Of a stretch of 48,817 nucleotides of DNA, positions 1 to 8,601 are shown piece after piece (position 1 is the stretch's first letter; each line of letters opens with the position of its first letter). Source of the DNA: Cytophagaceae bacterium. Lineage in GTDB: Bacteria; Bacteroidota; Bacteroidia; Cytophagales; Cytophagaceae. Under the pieces are notes generated by a model that had not been told where the DNA came from, searched no databases, and was given only the letters and a program-made list of their open reading frames with translations. Where the stretch lies: NCBI GenBank assembly GCA_029237685.1, contig JAQZBV010000039.1:1-48817 (forward strand), written 5' to 3'. A program made the translations under genes and the position numbers.

Positions 1-344
1 AAAGAGGGCACCGCTTAACCCCTTATTTTACAGCAGGCCTTTCATTCTTCAATTTTGAACACCAATCCGTATCAACTACAGATGATATCAATGCCAGATA
101 TGCGTTTGAATTTGCCATTCCATTTGGTTTAGGGTTGAAGTACAGAGTCAAAAATCGCATTAATTTCAACGCTGAATTCTTAGCCAATAAAACGTTTACG
201 GACTATCTTGATGGGGTTAGTTCTTACCCAACCGGCACTCCCAGCAATACCAAATACCTCTCCAATCCGTTAACCTCAGACTGGTTCTATTATCTGGGTG
301 TTTCTGTGAGCTATACGTTCTACAAAATATACTGTCCCGATTAG
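1..344 (+). CDS. DUF6089-like outer membrane beta-barrel protein, C-terminal part
   Basis: The reading frame is open from base 3 to the TAG at 342-344, giving about 113 C-terminal residues; the start lies before the window. Alternating hydrophobic and polar segments rich in aromatic residues (FTAGLSFFNF, FAIPFGLGLKYRV, then a last strand LGVSVSYTFYKIY) look like the end of a small outer membrane beta-barrel. A DUF6089-type barrel protein often sits directly upstream of uppS-bamA in Bacteroidota, which is the main reason for the name. Its function is unknown, and other small barrel families are possible. The short form starting at base 135 is only an internal part of this frame. Confidence 0.6.
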   Translation, partial: RGHRLTPYFTAGLSFFNFEHQSVSTTDDINARYAFEFAIPFGLGLKYRVKNRINFNAEFLANKTFTDYLDGVSSYPTGTPSNTKYLSNPLTSDWFYYLGVSVSYTFYKIYCPD

Positions 345-364
345 TATCCTTTCTACTGTTTTCT

Positions 365-372
365 TAGCTTTG
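365..372 (+). promoter_or_regulatory. Possible -7 promoter element before uppS
   Basis: TAGCTTTG fits the Bacteroidota -7 consensus TAnnTTTG and lies 21 bases before the uppS start. The matching -33 position has only TTAG (341-344, spacer 20), so this is a weak call. The uppS operon may instead be read through from the upstream gene. Confidence 0.3.
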
Positions 373-393
373 TAATCCCAAAATCGGGGACTA

Positions 394-1149
394 ATGACGG
401 ATCTTAAATCTTTGATTGATAAAAACAGAATACCCAGCCATATTGCTATCATTATGGATGGCAATGGGCGTTGGGCAAAACAAAGAGGCTCATTTAGAAT
501 TGTAGGTCACCAGAATGCCATTACGAGCGTTAGAGATTCCACAGAATCATGCGCGGAACTGGGAGTCAAGTATCTTACCTTATACGCGTTTTCAACTGAG
601 AATTGGTCCAGACCGAAAGAGGAGGTCACAGCTCTTATGGAACTATTAGTGGCGACCATTCAAGGTGAAATCAGCACACTTAAAAAAAACAACGTCAAAC
701 TTCAGGTGATAGGTGACTTTGAGTCGTTACCTAAACATTGTCAGGATAGTCTTGAGGCTGGTATGAAAGAGACATCAGTCAATACCGGCTTGGTACTGAC
801 GCTTGCTTTAAGTTATAGCGGGCGTTGGGATCTTACACGGGCAGCAAAGAGAATTGCACAAGCTGTTTCAGAAGGCACATTATCTCCAGATCAAATAACA
901 GAACAAACCATTAAAGATTTTTTGTCAACGGCTTCCATTCCAGATCCCGAATTGATGATCAGGACCAGTGGTGAATTAAGATTAAGTAATTTTCTTTTAT
1001 GGGAATTGGCATACGCGGAGTTGTACATTACGGAAACACTTTGGCCGGACTTTAAAAAGGAAGATTTATACAAAGCCGTTTTAGATTATCAAAAAAGAGA
1101 AAGAAGATTTGGTAAGACAAGCGAGCAGTTGAATGAGCAAATGATATGA
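394..1149 (+). CDS. uppS: Isoprenyl transferase (undecaprenyl diphosphate synthase)
   Basis: A cis-prenyltransferase that extends farnesyl diphosphate with isopentenyl diphosphate to make the C55 carrier lipid used for peptidoglycan and surface polysaccharides; cytosolic, membrane-associated. The 251 residues match the family length. Visible signatures are MDGNGRWAKQRG at 21-32 with catalytic Asp22, YAFSTENWSRP at 64-74, and RTSGELRLSNFLLWE at 190-204, which binds the second substrate. The usual GHKAG segment reads GHQNA here, a mild deviation. The stop overlaps the start of bamA (ATGA at 1146-1149), so the two are probably translationally coupled. UppS next to BamA is the standard Bacteroidota order. 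Confidence 0.95.
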   Translation: MTDLKSLIDKNRIPSHIAIIMDGNGRWAKQRGSFRIVGHQNAITSVRDSTESCAELGVKYLTLYAFSTENWSRPKEEVTALMELLVATIQGEISTLKKNNVKLQVIGDFESLPKHCQDSLEAGMKETSVNTGLVLTLALSYSGRWDLTRAAKRIAQAVSEGTLSPDQITEQTIKDFLSTASIPDPELMIRTSGELRLSNFLLWELAYAELYITETLWPDFKKEDLYKAVLDYQKRERRFGKTSEQLNEQMI

Positions 1150-3665
1150 AAAGCAGATACCGCTTATTTTTAATACTGTTGCTAGTAGCACAAACAAAAT
1201 TATTTGGTCAATCAATTGATTTTGGTTCTACTTTTTCAACGGAAGTCGATTATACTAATCCAAAGGAATACACAATTGGGGGGATTGAAATAACAGGGGT
1301 GAAATTCCTGGATCCTGCAGCGGTGATATCGCTTACCAATCTGAAAGTAGGCGACGTGATTTCCATTCCCGGAGATGACATTTCTAACGCCATTAAAAAA
1401 TTGTGGGATCAGGGACTTGTAGGCGACGTAGAAGTGCAGATTCAAAGAATAGAAGGCAATACCATTTTCCTGGAGTTTAAATTGACCGAGAGACCGAGAC
1501 TTGCAGCATTTGAGTTTCATGGAATTTCAAAAGCTCAAAAAGAAGATATCGAAGGTAAAGTAGATTTATCAAGAGGACGTATTGTAACAGATGCTTTGGT
1601 TAAGAATGCACAGAAAAAAATAAAAGAATATTTCTTAGAGAAAGGATATTTAAATGCAGAAATATTAATTGTACCGCAAAAGGATACTGCACTGCAAAAT
1701 CACGTTACGCTCCACGTAACGGTGAATAAAAAAGCGAAAGTGAAAGTTCATCGGATTAATTTTTCAGGAGTCGAAGAAGTACCCGCTAAAAAGCTCAAGA
1801 AAAAGATGAAGAAAACAAAAGAGAAAACGCTCATGAATATATTTGCGTCCTCTAAGTTTATTCGCAAAGAATACGAATCCGATAAAAATTCAATCATTGA
1901 ATTTTATAATTCAAAAGGATACAGAGATGCTGTCATTGTCAGAGATTCTGTTTATAAATACAAAAAGAACAGGGTAAATATTGACATCACTGTTTCAGAA
2001 GGGAAGAAATACTATTTCAGAAATGTGGTTTGGAAAGGCAATTATCTCTATACGGATAAGGTATTGGATGAAATTCTGGATGTCAAAAAAGGGGACATAT
2101 ATAATTACGAAGCACTGGAGCGTAAATTAAATTACAATCCCAATGGTCCGGATATCAGTTCTCTTTATCTAGATAACGGATATTTGTTTTTTAGTGTAGA
2201 TCCTGTAGAAGTATTAGTCGAAGGCGATTCTATAGATTTGGAAATGCGTGTTTACGAAGGAGGACAGGCTACAATCCGTAACATCACCATTGCGGGTAAT
2301 ACAAAAACACACGACCATGTGATTCTTCGAGAAATAAGAACATTACCAGGAGAAAAATTTTCAAGAGCAGACATCATTCGTACACAACGCGAGTTGGCTA
2401 CAATGAATTATTTTGACAACGAGCAAATCGGTATCAATCCTGTGCCCGATCCTAGAACAGAAACAGTAGATATTCATTACACCGTAGTAGAAAAGCCAAG
2501 TGATCAAATAGAACTTTCAGGCGGTTGGGGTGGTTTCTATGGTTTTGTAGGAACACTTGGAGTGGTCTTCAATAACTTTTCTCTTAGAAATATTCGTCAT
2601 CCTAAAACATGGAGTCCTTTGCCATCCGGCGATGGACAACGGTTGTCCATTAGATTCCAAGCCAACGGTAGACAATTTCAATCTTATTCATTATCCTTTA
2701 CAGAACCTTGGTTAGGCGGAAGAAAACCAAATGCGTTAACGGTAAGCCTTTCTAAAAGCGTGCAGCATCGTTTTGGAACAAGCAACGAGACCATCGGTAA
2801 GCTGGCAGTAAATGGTGTAACAGTCAGCTTGGGGAAACGTTTGAAGTGGCCGGATGATTATTTCACTGCAACCTATACGGCATCTTTCCTTCAATATGTA
2901 TTGGATAATTATCCTTTCTACTCAACAGGTATTGGATACAGCACAGGACGTACAACCAGTCTCTCCTTTAATTATACGATTGCTAGAAATAGTTTGAACG
3001 ATTTTCAGTTTCCTACAAGGGGATCGAGCATGTCTCTGGGAGTTTCTCTTACACCGCCTTATTCTCTTTTTGATGGCGTAGATTATAGCAATAAAAACCT
3101 TGATCCGGCCGTTCGTTATAGGTTCATGGAATATCACAAGTGGTTGTTTGACAATTCATGGTTTGCTACACTGGTTCCAGGGAAAAAGAGAAACTTGGTT
3201 TGGAATGTGAGAACACACTTAGGCTTTATCAGCTCTTACAATCCTTCTACTGGCATTGGTCCTTTCGAACGTTTTATCATGGGAGGTAGTGGTTTGTCAG
3301 GATATAATTACGTACTCGGATACGATGTCATCGGTTTAAGAGGTTATCAGGATAATTCCATTGGTGGTAGTGGTGGTGTGGCCTTCGGTAAGATCGTTTC
3401 TGAAATTCGTTACCCGGTGATGAATTCACCGGCGTTCTCTTTATTTATACTTGGGTTTTTCGAAGCTGGAAACAACTGGTATAAGTATGATGACTTTACA
3501 CCTTCTCAATTGTATCGTTCAGCAGGCTTTGGAGCAAGAGTTTTCATGCCAGCGTTTGGTCTATTAGGAATCGATTGGGGTATGCCATTGGATGATGTTC
3601 CTGGTTTTCCGAATCCTAACCGTACATCTAGAGTAACCTTTACTATTGGTCAACAAATCAGGTAA
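1146..3665 (+). CDS. bamA: Outer membrane protein assembly factor BamA
   Basis: Central Omp85-family subunit of the BAM complex, which folds beta-barrels into the outer membrane. The 839 residues begin with a signal peptide (MKSRYRLFLILLLVAQTKLFG). An array of POTRA domains follows (about 40-430), seen as repeats such as YTIGGIEITGVKFLDPAAV, KVHRINFSGVEEVPAKKLKKK and ATIRNITIAGNTKTHDHVI. The barrel (about 450-839) includes the lid-loop type segment GSGLSGYNYVLGYDVIGLRGY. The last strand ends TFTIGQQIR, without the terminal Phe/Trp usual in the C-terminal beta-signal. Two periplasmic chaperone genes follow at once, consistent with one outer-membrane biogenesis operon. Confidence 0.95.
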   Translation: MKSRYRLFLILLLVAQTKLFGQSIDFGSTFSTEVDYTNPKEYTIGGIEITGVKFLDPAAVISLTNLKVGDVISIPGDDISNAIKKLWDQGLVGDVEVQIQRIEGNTIFLEFKLTERPRLAAFEFHGISKAQKEDIEGKVDLSRGRIVTDALVKNAQKKIKEYFLEKGYLNAEILIVPQKDTALQNHVTLHVTVNKKAKVKVHRINFSGVEEVPAKKLKKKMKKTKEKTLMNIFASSKFIRKEYESDKNSIIEFYNSKGYRDAVIVRDSVYKYKKNRVNIDITVSEGKKYYFRNVVWKGNYLYTDKVLDEILDVKKGDIYNYEALERKLNYNPNGPDISSLYLDNGYLFFSVDPVEVLVEGDSIDLEMRVYEGGQATIRNITIAGNTKTHDHVILREIRTLPGEKFSRADIIRTQRELATMNYFDNEQIGINPVPDPRTETVDIHYTVVEKPSDQIELSGGWGGFYGFVGTLGVVFNNFSLRNIRHPKTWSPLPSGDGQRLSIRFQANGRQFQSYSLSFTEPWLGGRKPNALTVSLSKSVQHRFGTSNETIGKLAVNGVTVSLGKRLKWPDDYFTATYTASFLQYVLDNYPFYSTGIGYSTGRTTSLSFNYTIARNSLNDFQFPTRGSSMSLGVSLTPPYSLFDGVDYSNKNLDPAVRYRFMEYHKWLFDNSWFATLVPGKKRNLVWNVRTHLGFISSYNPSTGIGPFERFIMGGSGLSGYNYVLGYDVIGLRGYQDNSIGGSGGVAFGKIVSEIRYPVMNSPAFSLFILGFFEAGNNWYKYDDFTPSQLYRSAGFGARVFMPAFGLLGIDWGMPLDDVPGFPNPNRTSRVTFTIGQQIR

Positions 3666-3669
3666 GTAT

Positions 3670-4206
3670 ATGCGTTTATTCAATCTGGCACTATTATTGA
3701 CTATTTCCCTGGCAAGTTCGGCGTATGCTCAGAAATTTGGGTATATTGATTCCGAATATATCTTAACGAAACTGCCAGAATACAAGCAGGCTCAAACGGA
3801 TTTGAACCAGGCAGCCAAGAAGTGGCAGACTGAATTGGAAGAAATGGGCAAGGAAGTGAATATGCTTAAAGATGCCTATAAAGTAGAAGAAGTATTATTG
3901 ACGGAAGAAATGCAAAAGGAACGTCAGGATAGTATTGCTTCCAAAGAAAAAAAGTTGAGAGAAAAACAAAAAGCATACTTTGGTTTCGAGGGCATGTTGT
4001 TTTACAAAAAACAGGAATTAATAAAACCTGTTCAAGACAAAGTGTTTGAAGCCGTTGAGAAAGTTGCTAAAGAAAAAAAGCTGCAAATGGTGTTTGATAA
4101 GTCCAGCACGCTTGTAGTTATATACGCGGATCCGATACATGATTATACGGATTATGTTTTAGAGAAGCTTGGGTTAGGAGACCCAGATGATACCGTTCAA
4201 AAATAA
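3670..4206 (+). CDS. OmpH/Skp family periplasmic chaperone (first copy)
   Basis: Skp-like chaperone that holds unfolded outer membrane proteins on their way to BamA. The ATG at 3670 is chosen because it gives a clean signal peptide (MRLFNLALLLTISLASSAYAQ) and lies 4 bases after the bamA stop; an upstream in-frame start would overlap bamA. The mature part opens KFGYIDSEYILTKLPEYKQA, the family's conserved first strand. It is followed by a long charged helical arm (about 35-125) with a KEKKLREKQKAYFGFEG stretch, then the closing strand LQMVFDKSSTLVVIYADP. At 178 residues it has typical size. It abuts the second copy (stop 4204-4206). Confidence 0.9.
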   Translation: MRLFNLALLLTISLASSAYAQKFGYIDSEYILTKLPEYKQAQTDLNQAAKKWQTELEEMGKEVNMLKDAYKVEEVLLTEEMQKERQDSIASKEKKLREKQKAYFGFEGMLFYKKQELIKPVQDKVFEAVEKVAKEKKLQMVFDKSSTLVVIYADPIHDYTDYVLEKLGLGDPDDTVQK

Positions 4207-4236
4207 ATGTTTATAAAAAAGCTAAATACCAAGAAT

Positions 4237-4839
4237 ATGATATCTCGTAATGTTAAAAAAGCATCTCTGATAGTAGTTGCTTTACTTTTCTCTTTCGGCG
4301 CGTATGCTCAGACGACAACAGTTCCAAAAATCGGATATACTAACTTAGATTACCTGTTGAGTTTGATGCCAGAGGTGAAGCAAGTAGAATCTGAATTACA
4401 AGCTTACGAAAAACAATTGTCAGCTCAGTTGGAATCGAAATACCAAGAGTATCAAAAGAAGATGGAAGAGTATCAAAAGGGCGCTTCTTCAGGATTGATG
4501 TCTGAATTGGTAAAACAAGACAAAGAAAAAGAATTGGTAAATCTGCAAGGTTCTATCAAAGATTTCGAAGAGAAGGCGCAACAAGACCTTCAGAAGAAAC
4601 AAGTAAGTTTATTGGAACCGGTTTACGATAAGATCCAAAAATCAATTGATAAAGTAGCTGCTGCAAATGGCTATACTTATGTGTTGAATACTCATGCTGA
4701 CATGGGTGGATCGGCGATCATCCTGTATGCCCGCAATAAAGAAGAAGATATCTCTAGCTTGGTATTGAAAGACCTTGGTGTTACGGCTCCTGCTGCTTCA
4801 ACGACGCCAACGAATACTACAGCACCGACAAAAAAATAG
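4237..4839 (+). CDS. OmpH/Skp family periplasmic chaperone (second copy)
   Basis: Second Skp-like chaperone in tandem. The ATG at 4237 gives the better signal peptide (MISRNVKKASLIVVALLFSFGAYAQ); an in-frame ATG at 4207, touching the previous stop, would add ten residues. The mature domain opens KIGYTNLDYLLSLMPEVKQ, has a Gln/Lys/Glu-rich coiled-coil arm (about 55-135) and ends with a Thr/Pro/Ala-rich tail (APAASTTPTNTTAPTKK) that the first copy lacks. The two copies share architecture but clearly differ in sequence, so the duplication is old. A strong terminator follows. Confidence 0.9.
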   Translation: MISRNVKKASLIVVALLFSFGAYAQTTTVPKIGYTNLDYLLSLMPEVKQVESELQAYEKQLSAQLESKYQEYQKKMEEYQKGASSGLMSELVKQDKEKELVNLQGSIKDFEEKAQQDLQKKQVSLLEPVYDKIQKSIDKVAAANGYTYVLNTHADMGGSAIILYARNKEEDISSLVLKDLGVTAPAASTTPTNTTAPTKK

Positions 4840-4855
4840 TATAAACTTATTTCCA

Positions 4856-4890
4856 CAAAAAAAGGTGAAGCATTGCTTCACCTTTTTTTG
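4856..4890 (+). terminator. Rho-independent terminator of the uppS-bamA-ompH operon
   Basis: A 16-bp perfect stem: C plus seven A plus GGTGAAGC at 4856-4871, loop ATT, and GCTTCACC plus seven T plus G at 4875-4890. The stem ends in a run of T on the plus strand and in A on the other side, so it could also work in reverse. It ends only 12 bases before the next start codon. Confidence 0.9.
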
Positions 4891-4902
4891 TATTATAGCA
4901 CT

Positions 4903-5814
4903 ATGAATGATATCCGATGGCCTCATTTCCTTAAAACGGGTGACCGCGTAGCTTTAATTGCTACAGCAAGACACGCTAAACAAGAAGAAATTCTTAAAGG
5001 AGTAGCCTATTTGGAATCATGGGGTTTGCAGGTGGTACAGGCAGATAATCTTTTACAACAACATTTTATTTTTGCCGGTACCGAAAGTGCACGCAGACAA
5101 GGATTACAGAAAGCGATTGATGATCCTACAATCAAAGCTATTTTTTGTTTAAGAGGGGGAAATGGAACACATCGTTTAATCGATTTCATTCACCTTAAAA
5201 ATTTAAAGAAACAGCCAAAATGGATTATTGGGTATAGCGATGTGACTGTACTATTGAATCATGTCGCACAATACCGTATTCCTTCTATACATGGGCCTAT
5301 GCCTTTTACCATGCATAGGGAAGAAGAACAAGAAAGCGCTTCCGCATTGCGAAAGTTACTTTTTGGCGAATTGCCAGAATACACCTTCCCTTCACACACC
5401 CTAAACCATACAGGAGTCGCAGAAGGCAAACTGATAGGAGGTAATTTAGCAGTTCTGAATTCTATGATCAGCACTGCCAGTGATATCACCTGGAAGAACA
5501 AGATTCTTTTTCTGGAAGAGGTGGATACCTACATTTATCAGATCGACAGGATGCTGTATCATTTTAACAGAACAGGCAGAATGAAGGGTTTGGCTGGTAT
5601 GGTGGTAGGACATTTAACTTCTATACATGATAATCCGGAACCATTTGGTTTATCAGCACAAGAAGTCATTGCAAGAATAGTGAAACCCTACAAAATCCCA
5701 TTGGCTTTTTCATTTCCGGCAGGTCATGAATTACCAAATATGCCTTTGTTGATTGGGGCACCGGCAAGGTTGGAGGTTACTGAGCAACAATCTTCACTTA
5801 GCTTTAAAAAATAG
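4903..5814 (+). CDS. LD-carboxypeptidase, peptidase family S66
   Basis: Serine peptidase of the LdcA/MccF family. LdcA members trim the terminal D-Ala from murein tetrapeptides during peptidoglycan recycling; MccF members cleave microcin C derivatives, so the substrate is not certain. With the ATG at 4903 the protein has 303 residues, the usual length. The likely triad is visible: Ser112 in WIIGYSDVT, Glu204/205 in LFLEEVD, and His274 in FPAGHELPNMPLLIGA. A TTG at 4873 in the same frame lies inside the terminator hairpin and is rejected as the start. There is no signal peptide, so it is cytosolic. It faces cysS tail to tail across a palindromic repeat. Confidence 0.9.
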   Translation: MNDIRWPHFLKTGDRVALIATARHAKQEEILKGVAYLESWGLQVVQADNLLQQHFIFAGTESARRQGLQKAIDDPTIKAIFCLRGGNGTHRLIDFIHLKNLKKQPKWIIGYSDVTVLLNHVAQYRIPSIHGPMPFTMHREEEQESASALRKLLFGELPEYTFPSHTLNHTGVAEGKLIGGNLAVLNSMISTASDITWKNKILFLEEVDTYIYQIDRMLYHFNRTGRMKGLAGMVVGHLTSIHDNPEPFGLSAQEVIARIVKPYKIPLAFSFPAGHELPNMPLLIGAPARLEVTEQQSSLSFKK

Positions 5815-5820
5815 AGATGA

Positions 5821-5885
5821 ATAATGAGAGATCTGAAATCTGAAATCAGAGATCTGATCTCTCATCTCAGATTTCAGATTTTTCA
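5821..5885. repeat. Palindromic, word-repeated intergenic element between convergent genes
   Basis: The 71-base gap between two convergent genes is filled by iterations of the words GAGATCT and CTGAAAT. Perfect 13-base arms ATCTGAAATCTGA (5831-5843) and TCAGATTTCAGAT (5867-5879) enclose a smaller hairpin, AGAGATC/GATCTCT (5848-5862). T follows on the plus strand and A-rich sequence precedes. It can serve as a two-way terminator, but its internal repetition looks more like a dispersed repeat than a simple terminator. Confidence 0.75.
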
Positions 5886-7379
5886 TTACGCTTCTTCATA
5901 CGCCCAGTCAATAGACGTTTTCATGTCTTTGATTTGCATACCGCAAGCTTTGAACCAACTTCTGATGCGATCGATTTGCTCATAATCTTTATTCTCTTTT
6001 GCTAGTTTGTACCACTCCAGCAAACCTTCGATGATGACTTCATTGTTATTGGGTTCTTCTTCCAAAAGACCCAATACATCATTGGTTAATGAAAGGAAGG
6101 TACGCTTCATAGCATCAAAACTTTCTTTGGTGATGCTATTGAATAGGCTATTATTTTGATGAAGCGTATGGATTTTCTTCACCACATTAAACAAAGATGC
6201 AATTGTAATGGCCGTGTTAAAATCATCATTTAGCCCTCCGTAGCAAGAGGCAGTCATTTTAATGAGCTCCTGTTCTTGTTTATCATCTATCATTACCGCA
6301 TCGGTGGGGGCATATTCCATTTTTCGTAGAATGCGCAGACCGTTCATCAGTTTTTTGTAACCTTTACTTGCTGCTACCAATGCTTCGTTTGAAAAGTCAA
6401 GTGTGCTTCTGTAGTGTGCCTGTAAAATGAAAAAACGAATGGTCATCGGGCTATAAGATTTTTCTAGTAAGGCATGATCACCACTGAATAATTGATCCAG
6501 CGTAATGAAGTTGCCTAAAGACTTGCCCATCTTCTGACCGTTGATGGTAATCATATTATTATGCAGCCAATATTTGGCGGGTTGTGATTTTAATCCAGCT
6601 ACAGATTGTGCGATCTCGCATTCATGATGCGGAAACAACAAATCCAATCCTCCGCCATGTATATCAAACCGAGTACCCAAATACTTATTGCTCATAGCGG
6701 TACATTCGATGTGCCAGCCGGGAAATCCTATACCCCATGGGCTATTCCATTTCATAATGTGTTCCGGCGAAGCATTTTTCCATAGAGCAAAATCCAAGGG
6801 ACTTCTTTTTTCATCTTGGCCATCTAATGTGCGGGTGCCACTCATAAGGTCGTCAATCACACGTCCTGAAAGAGCTCCATAGCGATGCGATTCATTGTAC
6901 TTCATCACATCGAAATAAACAGATCCTTTACTTTCATAGGCAAAACCTGCATCAATGATTTGCCGAGTAATTTGAATCTGCTCTGGAATATGTCCGGAAG
7001 CTACAGGTTCTATGCTGGGTTCGGAAACATTTAGTTTTCGCAAATACGTTTGGTAATAACTGGTATAGCGTTTAACGACTTCCATGGGCTCCAACTTTTC
7101 GAGCTTCGCTTTTTTTGCGATTTTATCTTCACCATCATCAGCATCCTGCTCAAGATGGCCCACATCTGTTATGTTTCGAACGTATCGTACTTTATAATCT
7201 AAATGTGATAAAAAACGAAAGATGACATCAAAAGTGATGGCTGACCGAGCATGTCCCAAATGAGCTTCTCCATATACAGTAGGCCCGCACACATACATTC
7301 CAACATAGGGAGCACTGATGGGTTCAAATACTTCTTTTTTTCTACTTAAACTGTTGTAGACTCTCAACTCAACACTCAT
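5886..7379 (-). CDS. cysS: Cysteinyl-tRNA synthetase
   Basis: Class I synthetase charging tRNA-Cys. The 497 residues open with the catalytic zinc ligand Cys31 ([15 protein letters not shown]) and the HIGH-type motif HLGH at 40-43. Further ligands are Cys226 ([10 protein letters not shown]) and His251/Glu255 ([11 protein letters not shown]). The KMSKS-type loop is KMGKS at 283-287. The C-terminal part (about 330-497) is the helical DALR and anticodon-binding region. It lies 11 bases downstream of the EEP-fold gene and is probably cotranscribed with it. All key residues are present. Confidence 0.96.
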   Translation of the reverse strand: MSVELRVYNSLSRKKEVFEPISAPYVGMYVCGPTVYGEAHLGHARSAITFDVIFRFLSHLDYKVRYVRNITDVGHLEQDADDGEDKIAKKAKLEKLEPMEVVKRYTSYYQTYLRKLNVSEPSIEPVASGHIPEQIQITRQIIDAGFAYESKGSVYFDVMKYNESHRYGALSGRVIDDLMSGTRTLDGQDEKRSPLDFALWKNASPEHIMKWNSPWGIGFPGWHIECTAMSNKYLGTRFDIHGGGLDLLFPHHECEIAQSVAGLKSQPAKYWLHNNMITINGQKMGKSLGNFITLDQLFSGDHALLEKSYSPMTIRFFILQAHYRSTLDFSNEALVAASKGYKKLMNGLRILRKMEYAPTDAVMIDDKQEQELIKMTASCYGGLNDDFNTAITIASLFNVVKKIHTLHQNNSLFNSITKESFDAMKRTFLSLTNDVLGLLEEEPNNNEVIIEGLLEWYKLAKENKDYEQIDRIRSWFKACGMQIKDMKTSIDWAYEEA

Positions 7380-7390
7380 GATTCAACCGG

Positions 7391-8485
7391 TTATTTAAAC
7401 GAATAGTACCCTAATAGAGGATAGTGATCGGATAGTTTTTTATTATTTAATACATCAAAGGAATGGATGTCAATTCCATCCTGGTAAAACTGATTGTCAA
7501 TTCTTAAAAAAGGAATCCGGCCATTGTGCGTCGCCCCAATTCCCCTGCCTGCTTCTTCCTGACTGTTGAGCAAATGATTTGATACCTGTTTGTAAGCATA
7601 GCCTAATGGCGGTTCGTTAAAATCTCCACAGACCATAACAGGATAAGGTGATCTGTTAATTTCATCTATCAAGCGGTCCACCTGCTTGCTCCTTCTAATG
7701 GCTCCTTGTTTGTAGCGCAGAAGTGCTTTTAAAAGATTTTGTTTAAATCGATTTTGAGAAGGACTGTCAGCCAATTCATCATCATTGATGCTCATGGACT
7801 GCAAATGAACATTAAAAACACGTACTTTGTTTCGTCCGATTACAATATCGGCATATAAAATCTGGTTATTCGACTTTTCTTTGAACTGGATACTTTCCTT
7901 TTTTTCGATCGGGTATTTACTAAATATTGCCATTCCGAATCCTCCTCCGACATGATTGACGTAAAAAGGTTCGAAATAATAATAAGGATGTGTTTTAGAC
8001 AGCCTATTGATGAGATTAAATTTTGTTCCGTTTTTCTCCGTATAGAACTCTTGAAAGCATTTTATGTCTCCCTCCATATTTAAAGCATCTTTGATGATGT
8101 TAGCACTTATGATAGGGTCTTTTTTATTATAAATCTCATAAACGTTAAATACCCTCGCATTATAGGAAAGCAAGGAAAATGTGGCTCCTGCTTTTTGCTG
8201 CCTGGAAAACTGAAAAGAGATGATTCTAGGCAAGAAAGACAGTCCAAAAACCACGAAAAACAAAGGAATCATACTCTGAATCCATTTTTTTGCGATTAAA
8301 AAGTATAAAGCGATGGCAAGGTGAAGAATAACCAGTCCGGGAATAGTATAGGGTAAAAAGGCACTGATCCAGAATTCTGAGGGAGGAATATCTGGAGAGG
8401 TATAGGCTATTACCGTCATTGCGGCAATAATACCATAGGTCAATATAAAAAGCCGGTTGAGCAATGAGCTAAGATCTTGAAACAC
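7391..8485 (-). CDS. Membrane-anchored endonuclease/exonuclease/phosphatase-fold protein
   Basis: Three hydrophobic segments in the first ~105 residues (LFILTYGIIAAMTVIAY, LPYTIPGLVILHLAIALYFL, SMIPLFFVVFGLSFLP) are followed by an EEP catalytic domain. Its motifs are SLLSYNARVFN, GGFGMAIFSKYPI, VRVFNVHLQS, VMVCGDFNEPPLGYAY and a closing LSDHYPLLGYY. These carry the Asp/Asn and Asp-His residues expected of a metal-dependent phosphodiesterase. The substrate is unknown; members range from nucleases to sphingomyelinases. The frame opens with GTG at 8485, and a TTG at 8464 is an alternative. Upstream it faces rimP head to head. Confidence 0.85.
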   Translation of the reverse strand: MFQDLSSLLNRLFILTYGIIAAMTVIAYTSPDIPPSEFWISAFLPYTIPGLVILHLAIALYFLIAKKWIQSMIPLFFVVFGLSFLPRIISFQFSRQQKAGATFSLLSYNARVFNVYEIYNKKDPIISANIIKDALNMEGDIKCFQEFYTEKNGTKFNLINRLSKTHPYYYFEPFYVNHVGGGFGMAIFSKYPIEKKESIQFKEKSNNQILYADIVIGRNKVRVFNVHLQSMSINDDELADSPSQNRFKQNLLKALLRYKQGAIRRSKQVDRLIDEINRSPYPVMVCGDFNEPPLGYAYKQVSNHLLNSQEEAGRGIGATHNGRIPFLRIDNQFYQDGIDIHSFDVLNNKKLSDHYPLLGYYSFK

Positions 8486-8504
8486 AAAAATAACTCCCTT
8501 TTCT

Positions 8505-8535
8505 TTTGAATTGAAACGAATAATCTATAATTTTG
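8505..8535 (+). promoter_or_regulatory. Bacteroidota-type promoter of rimP-nusA-infB
   Basis: TTTG at 8505-8508, a 19-base spacer, then TAATTTTG at 8528-8535: an exact match to the TTTG-N19-TAnnTTTG layout of the primary sigma factor of Bacteroidota. Transcription would begin around 8540-8545, just before the leader palindrome. Confidence 0.75.
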
Positions 8536-8555
8536 TAGAAAATTAGTACAGTCGG

Positions 8556-8581
8556 AAAGAGGGGGCAGCTGCCCCCTCTTT
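8556..8581 (+). promoter_or_regulatory. 26-bp perfect palindrome in the rimP leader (possible attenuator)
   Basis: The half-site AAAGAGGGGGCAG (8556-8568) is followed directly by its reverse complement (8569-8581), with a short T run (TCTTTT) at its right edge. As RNA it would fold as a very GC-rich stem of about 11 bp with a 4-base loop, ending 20 bases before the rimP ATG. No gene runs into it from the left on this strand, so it is not the terminator of an upstream gene. Likely roles are attenuator, 5' stabiliser or protein-binding site. Confidence 0.7.
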
Positions 8582-8601
8582 TGGTTCACAGAGTGTTTGA
8601 A

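Noticed and set aside
135-344. Separate small gene of 69 codons at the window start
   Set aside because: The frame is open back to base 3 and the earlier residues continue the same barrel pattern, so it is the tail of a larger gene.
4873-4902. Longer start for the LD-carboxypeptidase
   Set aside because: It begins at a TTG inside the terminator stem and adds residues (LHLFLYYST) the family does not have.
8485-8492. CAAAAATA, a minus-strand TATTTTTG promoter-like element
   Set aside because: It overlaps the GTG start of the EEP-fold gene and has no TTG at the proper distance, so it is probably chance.
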